Source of the DNA: Gammaproteobacteria bacterium
GTDB lineage: Bacteria; Pseudomonadota; Gammaproteobacteria; PS1; Pseudothioglobaceae
Length of the DNA stretch: 10,420 nucleotides
Direction: 5' to 3'
Assembly (NCBI GenBank): GCA_028599035.1
Contig: JAQRMT010000050.1
Location: 1 to 10,420 of the forward strand
Numbering within the stretch: position 1 is the stretch's first letter; each line of letters begins with the position of its first letter. The notes under the pieces are model-generated. The model did not search any database and was not told the origin of the DNA. It saw only the letters and a program-made list of their open reading frames with translations. Shown here one piece after another: positions 5,361-10,420 of this stretch. The translations under genes and the position numbers were made by a program.

Positions 5361-5840
5361 ATGCAACACAAGCCCGTCCTTATTATTGCTGCAATCTTAT
5401 TGGCATTTATTGTCTTATTGGGGTATTCGGTTGTTAATTGGAACTCCCAGAATATCGATTATTACCTTCCAGTTGATGATTGTAAAATAGATAAAACCAA
5501 CTGTCAAGTTACACTTGATAAACACAGCTCTATTAAGGTTAACATCTTGCCAAGAGGCATTCCCAGCACTGAAAAACTAACTGTTTATGTTGAGGAAAAA
5601 GGCGACGAACTTGATGAATTAAGCATCTCTTTTGAGGCAATTGAAATTGACACCACTACGCCACAATATCGCTTATACAGGCAAACTGAAAACAGTTTTT
5701 CAGGTGGTGCTTTTTTAGCAATATGCTCATTATCAAGACAAAGTTGGATCGCACATCTCTTTGTTAAAAAAGGCAATGAAACTTGGGAAATAACATTCCC
5801 ATTTAGCAAGCAGTTAGAGGAGCAACTCCCCAATAAGTGA
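5361..5840 (+). CDS. Membrane-anchored periplasmic protein of a SCO-associated uncharacterised family
   Basis: This 159-residue protein has an N-terminal membrane anchor (about 5-25) and a beta-rich periplasmic domain. It contains a C41...C48 pair, a GGAFLAICS segment with C122, and a C-terminal W129...FPF strand (146-148). A similar layout (early Cys pair, G-x-x-x-LPVC-type strand, W, then a final F-x-F strand) is familiar from uncharacterised proteins encoded beside SCO1 genes in Proteobacteria. This is recollection of the pattern, not a search. Function is unknown; a thiol or copper partner of the SCO protein is the simplest inference. The start is 15 nt after the SCO stop, without a strong ribosome site. 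Its last 27 nt overlap the 3' end of miaB on the opposite strand. Confidence 0.75.
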   Translation: MQHKPVLIIAAILLAFIVLLGYSVVNWNSQNIDYYLPVDDCKIDKTNCQVTLDKHSSIKVNILPRGIPSTEKLTVYVEEKGDELDELSISFEAIEIDTTTPQYRLYRQTENSFSGGAFLAICSLSRQSWIAHLFVKKGNETWEITFPFSKQLEEQLPNK

Positions 5841-7139
5841 GTTGCCTCGTGCATTTGTAATTTTGACATTGACAATTTGACCGATAAGAGAGGCGTTGCC
5901 GTTGAAGTGGGTATTGCGCATGTTTTCAGTGCGACCGAATAAGTTGTCGTCTTTTTTTGCTTTGTTTTCCACTAGGACTTTCTGCACGCTGCCAATCATC
6001 GCCTTAGAGATGGTTTCCGTGGCATCATCAATGGTTTTTTGTAGTAGTGCAAGACGCTCTTTTTTAATTGCCATATCAACATCATCGGGATAGCTGGCTG
6101 CAGGTGTGCCAGGGCGTTGAGAGTAAATAAAACTAAAGGATTTGTCAAAACCAACATCATTAATAAGTGTCATTGTGTCAGTAAAATCTTGCTCGTTTTC
6201 CCCGGGAAAGCCAATAATAAAATCTGAAGAAATGGAAATATCAGGGCGAATCTCACGCAAACGCCTAATTTTAGATTTGTATTCTAATGCAGTGTGCCCG
6301 CGTTTCATTAGGGTTAAAACTTTATCAGAGCCACTTTGAATAGGCAGGTGCAAGTGCGAAACTAATTCAGGCACTTCAGCGTAGGCTTGAATCAGGCTAT
6401 CGCTAAATTCAACAGGGTGTGAAGTGGTGTAGCGAATCCTATCGATGCCGTCAATTTGTGCCACAATATTAATCAATAGTGCCAAATCAGCCATCTCCCC
6501 ATCGTCCATTTTTCCCTGATAAGCATTGACATTTTGCCCTAATAAATTCACCTCTCTAACTCCTTGTTTGGCGAGTATTTGCACTTCATTAATAACATCG
6601 TTAAAGGGGCGAGAGACTTCTTCGCCTCGTGTATAAGGTACTACGCAGAATGTGCAGTATTTAGAACAGCCTTCCATAATAGAGACAAAAGCGGTTACGC
6701 CATTAGTTTTTGGTTCAGGCAAGTGGTCGAATTTTTCAATTTCTGGAAAAGAAATATCAATACTCACAGATTTATCACCTAAGGCGTTGTTGAGCATATT
6801 TGGTAATCTGTGCAGTGTTTGCGGACCAAAAATCATATCTACGAAAGGCGCTCGTTTGAGGATGAGTTCGCCCTCTTGTGAGGCGACACAACCACCTACG
6901 CCAATAATTAAATTAGGATTTTTGTCTTTGAGTTTGCGCCAACGACCGAGTTGATGGAATAGTTTTTCTTGTGCCTTTTCACGAATAGAACAAGTGTTGA
7001 GTAGCAATACATCGGCTTCAAGTGCGTCATCGGTGAGTTCCAAACTGTGCGAATGTTTGAGCACATCGATCATTTTTTGACTGTCGTATTCATTCATTTG
7101 ACACCCAAAAGTGCGAATATGTAATTTAGATGGCGCCAT
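5814..7139 (-). CDS. miaB: tRNA-2-methylthio-N6-dimethylallyladenosine synthase MiaB
   Basis: MiaB is a radical-SAM methylthiotransferase that converts i6A37 to ms2i6A37 in tRNAs reading codons starting with U. The 441-residue protein has the full architecture. The N-terminal UPF0004 domain carries the auxiliary-cluster cysteines C13 (FGCQMNEYDS), C50 (LNTCSIREKA) and C84 (VGGCVASQEG). The radical-SAM CxxxCxxC is at C158, C162 and C165 (EGCSKYCTFCVVPYTRGEE), and a TRAM RNA-binding domain occupies roughly 376-440. The ATG overlaps the stop of the MscS-family gene as TAATG and has no Shine-Dalgarno, so translation is probably coupled. It appears to be the last gene of the glyQ-to-miaB operon. 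Its usual downstream neighbour phoH is displaced by the copper cassette. It also ends 27 nt inside the convergent gene at 5361. Confidence 0.98.
   Translation of the reverse strand: MAPSKLHIRTFGCQMNEYDSQKMIDVLKHSHSLELTDDALEADVLLLNTCSIREKAQEKLFHQLGRWRKLKDKNPNLIIGVGGCVASQEGELILKRAPFVDMIFGPQTLHRLPNMLNNALGDKSVSIDISFPEIEKFDHLPEPKTNGVTAFVSIMEGCSKYCTFCVVPYTRGEEVSRPFNDVINEVQILAKQGVREVNLLGQNVNAYQGKMDDGEMADLALLINIVAQIDGIDRIRYTTSHPVEFSDSLIQAYAEVPELVSHLHLPIQSGSDKVLTLMKRGHTALEYKSKIRRLREIRPDISISSDFIIGFPGENEQDFTDTMTLINDVGFDKSFSFIYSQRPGTPAASYPDDVDMAIKKERLALLQKTIDDATETISKAMIGSVQKVLVENKAKKDDNLFGRTENMRNTHFNGNASLIGQIVNVKITNARGNSLIGELLL
5817..5848. other. Hairpin across the tail-to-tail overlap of the cassette and miaB
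   Basis: GCAACTC (5822-5828) and GAGTTGC (5839-5845) form a perfect 7-bp stem with a 10-nt loop. A bulge and 3 more pairs (5817-5819 with 5846-5848) can extend it. It covers the plus-strand stop codon and lies next to the miaB stop. Neither strand has a clear U-run, but no better terminator separates these convergent transcripts. Confidence 0.4.
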
Positions 7140-8161
7140 TATTTTTGAATATGTAGGGTTTGTGTTGGAAAGGCAATCTCTGCCTTGTGTTTGGTAATAA
7201 TATCTGCAATACTGAGTAACACCTCTTGTTTGACTCGTTGATATTCATCCTTGCTGATGGTTTTGGTAAAAGCATAAATATTAAAATCTAGCGATGAAGC
7301 GTTGAAATAATTAAAAAATACACGCAGTGCTTGAGATTGGTCAATTTCTTTGTGTGCTTTTAACATAGCTTCTACTTCCGTAACAATGATAGACATTTGT
7401 GCGATGTCATCATAACGGATACCAATCACTTCAGTGATGCGTCTATTGGTCATTCGTGAAGGAGTTTCAATAGGGATTGAGGCGAAAATTGAATTAGGGA
7501 TATAGATTGGATTTTTGCTAAAAGTGCGAATACGCGTCATCCGCCAGCCAATTTTTTCAACCACACCTTCAAATTGGCTAGAGCGAATCCAATCACCAAC
7601 TGAAAAAGGTCTGTCCATTTGAATCATCAGCCCGCCAAAGATATTTGATAGCATATCTTTGGCAGCGAAACCCATCACAATGCCGCCGACACCACCAAAA
7701 GTCAGCAAACTAGAGATTGAAAAGCCAAAATGTTGGGCAATACCGAGCGCAATAGAGGTAATAATCAGCAGCTTGATTAGACGAGTAATCATCCTTACCG
7801 AGTCGTTACCAATATTGGTATCACGCTCAATTAGGTAAGATTCAATATTGGATATTGTCCGTAATACACCCCAAGTAATAATAAAAATTGGAGTAATATT
7901 GATGTAATCGATTGCCTTGGTGAGCAGTCCGCCTTCCTCTTTAAATACATTGATAGAAAAATAAACCCAAGCAAACCAAACCAAGACTTTGAGCGGTGCA
8001 GAGATGGATTTAATTAAATAATCGTCCAATTGATTTTTGGTCTTACTGGCTCGGGTGGCGAGTTGTTTTAGCAACAGCCCTAGGGCGATATGTGCCACAA
8101 TAGCCGTGATGAGTAAAGCGCCAACGGTTTGATAAAGGCTTAAGTTTTGTAAAAATTCCAT
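7139..8161 (-). CDS. MscS-family mechanosensitive channel
   Basis: This encodes a small-conductance mechanosensitive channel homologue, an inner-membrane protein that releases solutes under hypo-osmotic stress. In 340 residues there are about four N-terminal membrane helices (near 11-31, 56-72, 86-105 and 127-145). The pore helix follows, with the Gly/Ala-rich FGGVGGIVMGFAAKDMLSN (155-173), then the beta-domain signature MDRPFSVGDWI (182-192) and the IPNSIFASIPIETPSR segment. The protein ends with the family motif FPTQTLHI. It is longer than E. coli MscS (286) and has extra N-terminal helices, closer in layout to YnaI/YbdG-type paralogues. It starts 1 nt after the nlpD-like stop and overlaps miaB by 1 nt, with no Shine-Dalgarno of its own, so it sits inside a translationally coupled operon. 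Confidence 0.92.
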   Translation of the reverse strand: MEFLQNLSLYQTVGALLITAIVAHIALGLLLKQLATRASKTKNQLDDYLIKSISAPLKVLVWFAWVYFSINVFKEEGGLLTKAIDYINITPIFIITWGVLRTISNIESYLIERDTNIGNDSVRMITRLIKLLIITSIALGIAQHFGFSISSLLTFGGVGGIVMGFAAKDMLSNIFGGLMIQMDRPFSVGDWIRSSQFEGVVEKIGWRMTRIRTFSKNPIYIPNSIFASIPIETPSRMTNRRITEVIGIRYDDIAQMSIIVTEVEAMLKAHKEIDQSQALRVFFNYFNASSLDFNIYAFTKTISKDEYQRVKQEVLLSIADIITKHKAEIAFPTQTLHIQK

Positions 8162-8162
8162 A

Positions 8163-8729
8163 TTATTTTAGGTAGTTAAGTGGGTTAATCGGTGTTTCAA
8201 ATTTTTTCATTTCAAAATAAAAATTATTTTTTCCAGTGAGTGCAACAACCTGTCCTTTTTTTACTTTATCACCGCTTACTACTTTTAGCGTTTGATTCTG
8301 CGTATAAGAACTGTAAAAACCCAGCGGGTGCTTGATAATAATCATTTTGCCATGGCTTTTCATTTTATTGCCACTATACACCACAACACCATCACGAATA
8401 GCACGCACTACTTGACCAGAGCTGGTGTTGAAGGTTAAGCCCTGGTGTTTTTTAGAAAAGCTGTTGATAATTTCCCCAGTAACCGGGATGAATTGAGTCT
8501 TTTTTGTCGTTGCTTTTTTTTGAATTTTTTTATCAGTTGTTGTTTTTTTGATTGTTTTTTTACGGATTTTTTTGGCGGCAGGTCTGCCTGTCTGAATATT
8601 AATAGGCACTAAATTAATATTTTCTTGTCCACTTGACTTGTCAATAATGATCACAGGTTTTTTGCTTTCGTCAGAAAAACAACCAGAAAGCGCCATAGAA
8701 ACAAAAATAACAATCAAATTATTTAACAT
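8163..8729 (-). CDS. nlpD: NlpD-like lipoprotein with a degenerate LytM (M23) domain
   Basis: NlpD/EnvC-type proteins have inactive LytM domains that activate periplasmic peptidoglycan amidases during cell separation. This 188-residue protein has a lipoprotein signal with lipobox LSGC (C17). A Lys/Thr-rich linker (52-78) follows, then a C-terminal LytM-like domain (about 84-188) ending INPLNYLK, like the VNPLRYL end of NlpD. Zinc-ligand positions of active M23 enzymes are mostly lost: HKGID-like is HQGLT (H95 kept, Asp lost), YAHN is YTQN, and LHFE is FYFEM. It is therefore very probably non-hydrolytic. It lacks the LysM domain of E. coli NlpD (379 residues). Neighbour yqaA supports the NlpD identity, since yqaA-nlpD is a known gammaproteobacterial pair. 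AGGGG lies 6-7 nt before the ATG. It overlaps yqaA by 11 nt. Confidence 0.85.
   Translation of the reverse strand: MLNNLIVIFVSMALSGCFSDESKKPVIIIDKSSGQENINLVPINIQTGRPAAKKIRKKTIKKTTTDKKIQKKATTKKTQFIPVTGEIINSFSKKHQGLTFNTSSGQVVRAIRDGVVVYSGNKMKSHGKMIIIKHPLGFYSSYTQNQTLKVVSGDKVKKGQVVALTGKNNFYFEMKKFETPINPLNYLK
8514..8573 (-). repeat. Cluster of A7-A8 homopolymer tracts in the nlpD linker
   Basis: On the coding (minus) strand five A-runs of 7-8 bases fall within 60 bp, at 8514-8521 (8), 8525-8531, 8543-8549, 8555-8561 and 8567-8573 (7 each). They encode the Lys-rich linker. Runs of this length can slip in replication or transcription, and any single-base change would remove the LytM domain from the product. 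Confidence 0.7.
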
Positions 8730-9297
8730 ACCAAACCCCTAGTGCAACAACAACAATCAAAACATAACCCAAGCGATCAATGTATTTTTTTAACCAAGCA
8801 TCACAAGCATTGCCAAATTTTTTGACGAAAAATGCCACCAAGAAAAATCGCATACCTCGTGCCAGAAATGACATTAGTATAAACGGTAAAAGTGCCATAT
8901 TGGAAACCCCTGCACCAATGGTAAATATTTTGTAAGGCATAGGTGAAAATCCCGCAATTGCCACAATCCAAATACCGTATTGCGTAAACCACTGTTTAAT
9001 GGTATCGAGTTTATCAACATAATGTAGTTTGACCAATAAGGGCTGAATATTGTCTATTAATAATGCGCCTAAAAAATAACCAGCTACGCCGCCTAACACT
9101 GATAAAGCCGTGCAAATCAAGGCAAATCGATAAGCGCTTTTAGGCTTTTTCAGTGCCATTGGTGCGAGCAAGACATCAGGCGGCGGGTAGGGCAAAATGA
9201 AAGATTCCACAAAACTTACCAACGCAAGCCAATAAACCGCATGTTTACTCTGCGCCCAATTTAATGCTGTTTGATAAAATTTAGAGAAAATTTGCAT
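8719..9297 (-). CDS. yqaA: YqaA family DedA/SNARE-associated-like membrane protein
   Basis: This is a 192-residue polytopic inner-membrane protein of the YqaA branch of the DedA (SNARE-associated, VTT) superfamily; some members act as lipid scramblases or flippases. Conserved blocks are VESFILPYPPPDVLLAPMAL (30-49), the GGVAGYFLG glycine-rich segment (69-77), AGFSPMPYKIFTIGAGV (115-131) and the ARGMRFFLVAFF arginine motif (146-157). The C-terminus is a last hydrophobic helix (about 177-191). The function of YqaA itself is not established; membrane homeostasis is inferred from the superfamily. It starts 6 nt after the glyQ stop and overlaps the nlpD start by 11 nt. The yqaA-nlpD order matches the surE-pcm-yqaA-nlpD-rpoS locus known in other Gammaproteobacteria, although here glyQ precedes it. 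Confidence 0.9.
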   Translation of the reverse strand: MQIFSKFYQTALNWAQSKHAVYWLALVSFVESFILPYPPPDVLLAPMALKKPKSAYRFALICTALSVLGGVAGYFLGALLIDNIQPLLVKLHYVDKLDTIKQWFTQYGIWIVAIAGFSPMPYKIFTIGAGVSNMALLPFILMSFLARGMRFFLVAFFVKKFGNACDAWLKKYIDRLGYVLIVVVALGVWYVK

Positions 9298-9303
9298 ATA
9301 TTA

Positions 9304-10203
9304 CTAGTTTTTCTTCACCATTGGAAAGCCGAGCGTTTCACGAGAATCGTAATACGCCTGAGCCACTTTTTGACTCATTGAACGCACACGACGAATAAAA
9401 CGCGCCCTGTCGGTAACGCTAATTGCGTGGCGTGCATCAAGTAAATTAAACAAATGTGAAGCCTTCATTACTTGCTCATAAGCGGGGTAGGGCAGAGCCT
9501 CGTCAATCAATCTTTCGTTCATTGCCTCGGCTTCATCAAATTGTTTGAACAAAACATCGGTATTGGCAATTTCAAAATTATATTTGGATTGTTCCACTTC
9601 ATTTTGATGAAAAACATCGCCATAACTCACGCCATCAACCCACACCAAATCATAGACGCTATCCACACCTTGTAAATACATTGCCAAGCGCTCAAGCCCG
9701 TAAGTAAGTTCGCCCGAAACAGGCTTACAAGGCAAGCCACCGACTTGTTGAAAATAGGTAAATTGAGAAACCTCCATGCCATTGAGCCAAATCTCCCAAC
9801 CTAATCCCCAAGCGCCTAAAGTAGGTGATTCCCAATTATCCTCAACAAAACGCACATCGTGTTTGGTTAAATCAATGCCGATTTGCGTTAAAGATTCTAA
9901 ATACAAATCTTGAATATCTTTAGGCGAGGGTTTAAGCAATACTTGGAATTGATAATAATGCTGTAAGCGGTTCGGGTTTTCCCCATAACGCCCATCAGTA
10001 GGGCGACGAGATGGTTGCACATACGCTGCTTTCCACGGCTCAGGGCCAATGGCTCTTAAAAAAGTAGCAGGGTGAAAAGTCCCTGCGCCCATTTCCATAT
10101 CAAAGGGCTGCAACAAAGTGCAACCCTTTGATGCCCAAAATGATTGCAATTTTAGAATTAAGTTTTGAAACGAAACTGTTGCATCTAAGTCTTGTAATGA
10201 CAT
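9304..10203 (-). CDS. glyQ: Glycyl-tRNA synthetase alpha subunit
   Basis: GlyQ is the catalytic class II subunit of the bacterial alpha2beta2 glycyl-tRNA synthetase and charges tRNA-Gly together with GlyS. The 299-residue protein is full length. It has the highly conserved active-site stretches around QPFDMEMGAGTFHPATFLR (32-50), AYVQPSRRPTDGRYGENPNR (60-79), the HYYQFQVLLKPSP strand (82-94), DNWESPTLGAWGLGWEIWL (122-140) and the motif-3 region SGELTYGLERLAMYL (163-177). It ends with TAG. glyS, which usually follows directly, is absent; yqaA starts 6 nt later. Unless glyS lies elsewhere the enzyme would not work, so it is presumably unlinked. No Shine-Dalgarno or convincing -35/-10 pair was found in the AT-rich DNA before the ATG. 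It is the first gene of the five-gene minus-strand operon. Confidence 0.98.
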   Translation of the reverse strand: MSLQDLDATVSFQNLILKLQSFWASKGCTLLQPFDMEMGAGTFHPATFLRAIGPEPWKAAYVQPSRRPTDGRYGENPNRLQHYYQFQVLLKPSPKDIQDLYLESLTQIGIDLTKHDVRFVEDNWESPTLGAWGLGWEIWLNGMEVSQFTYFQQVGGLPCKPVSGELTYGLERLAMYLQGVDSVYDLVWVDGVSYGDVFHQNEVEQSKYNFEIANTDVLFKQFDEAEAMNERLIDEALPYPAYEQVMKASHLFNLLDARHAISVTDRARFIRRVRSMSQKVAQAYYDSRETLGFPMVKKN

Positions 10204-10300
10204 ATTAATTCAATCAAAAATAACAAAAAATTTTACCGAAAACTGCTATAAAGAAAACTCTATATCAACCTAATTTAAAAACAAAGCCCATCCACCACCA

Positions 10301-10330
10301 AAAAAACCCAGCAATTAAGCTGGGTTTTTT
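10301..10330. terminator. Rho-independent terminator, bidirectional sequence
   Basis: AAAAAACCCAGC and GCTGGGTTTTTT form a perfect 12-bp stem with loop AATTAA. The A and T runs at its ends make it a valid terminator on both strands. No plus-strand gene lies before it here, so its most likely use is to end a minus-strand transcript arriving from beyond the right edge, insulating glyQ. Confidence 0.8.
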
Positions 10331-10340
10331 CTCCTCTCAC

Positions 10341-10391
10341 CTAAGCTCCTGCTTAGTAGCGTATGCGTTCCCAAGCAGGAGCTTGGGAACG
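10341..10391. repeat. REP-like intergenic element of two mutually complementary hairpins
   Basis: The first unit is CTAAGC-TCCT-GCTTAG (10341-10356, 6-bp stem). The second is CGTTCCCAAGC, loop AGGA, GCTTGGGAACG (10366-10391, 11-bp perfect stem). The 12 bases AAGCTCCTGCTT (10343-10354) are the exact reverse complement of AAGCAGGAGCTT (10373-10384). The two units can therefore also pair with each other, extendable to about 15 bp with one G-U. The second unit strongly resembles the GTTCCC...GGGAACGAG palindromic repeats scattered between genes in many Gammaproteobacteria, which is recollection rather than a search. Confidence 0.65.
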
Positions 10392-10420
10392 AGGTACCTT
10401 GACGAGGGGGCTAATTAAAA

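Noticed and set aside
5585..5875. Open frame of 96 codons on the minus strand overlapping the last cassette gene and the miaB end.
   Set aside because: The plus-strand frame has a membrane anchor and conserved pattern and follows the SCO gene directly; the antisense frame shows nothing recognisable.
6564..6954. Two overlapping open frames on the plus strand inside miaB.
   Set aside because: They are antisense to the radical-SAM and UPF0004 domains and overlap each other, as expected of shadow frames.
10204..10300. A glyQ promoter on the minus strand.
   Set aside because: Several TATAGA/TAAAAT-like -10 boxes exist, but none has an acceptable -35 at 16-18 bp.
10341..10391. Paired palindromes as a transposon end or attachment site.
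   Set aside because: No transposase, integrase, tRNA end or target duplication is visible, so a REP-like intergenic repeat is the simpler reading.

Overview
This is an AT-rich, gene-dense stretch of a gammaproteobacterial chromosome. Protein-level similarity and low GC suggest the SUP05 / Candidatus Thioglobus / thiotrophic-symbiont group of sulfur oxidisers. That placement is an inference from gene content and composition; no 16S or other decisive marker is present. Fourteen complete protein genes are supported, plus one possible gene tail at the left edge and one possible 9-codon leader ORF. There is no tRNA, rRNA, CRISPR array or transposase.

Left block (minus strand, 142-3052): rpsT has its own promoter and a strong terminator. 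Upstream of it lie phoH/ybeZ, mnmA and hflD, read in that order. phoH and mnmA overlap by ATGA, and mnmA and hflD are 12 nt apart, so these three look like one transcript. The usual phoH partner ybeY is absent.

Middle block (plus strand, 3076-5840): five genes read opposite to everything around them. They encode a DUF2946-like Cys protein, a PCu(A)C copper chaperone with His/Met-rich ends, an exported DsrE-like protein, a SCO1/SenC protein and a membrane-anchored protein of a SCO-associated family. All five have an N-terminal signal or anchor, and each has Cys, His or Met residues that could bind metal or act as thiols. The block looks like a periplasmic copper-handling / Cu(A) oxidase assembly cassette. 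It sits between miaB and phoH, which are normally adjacent in Gammaproteobacteria.

Right block (minus strand, 5814-10203): glyQ, yqaA (DedA-like), a short degenerate nlpD, an MscS-family channel gene and miaB are packed with gaps or overlaps of -11 to +6 nt, so they are probably one operon. The yqaA-nlpD pair recalls the surE-pcm-yqaA-nlpD-rpoS locus of many Gammaproteobacteria, but rpoS does not follow here. glyQ is not followed by glyS. miaB runs tail to tail into the copper cassette with a 27-nt overlap that carries a hairpin.

Right edge (10204-10420): AT-rich leader DNA upstream of glyQ, a perfect rho-independent terminator, and a REP-like intergenic element made of two hairpins whose arms are complementary to each other.

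The best candidates for something undescribed are the all-exported copper cassette with its DsrE-like member, the possible leader peptide coupled to the SCO gene, and the two-hairpin element at the right edge.
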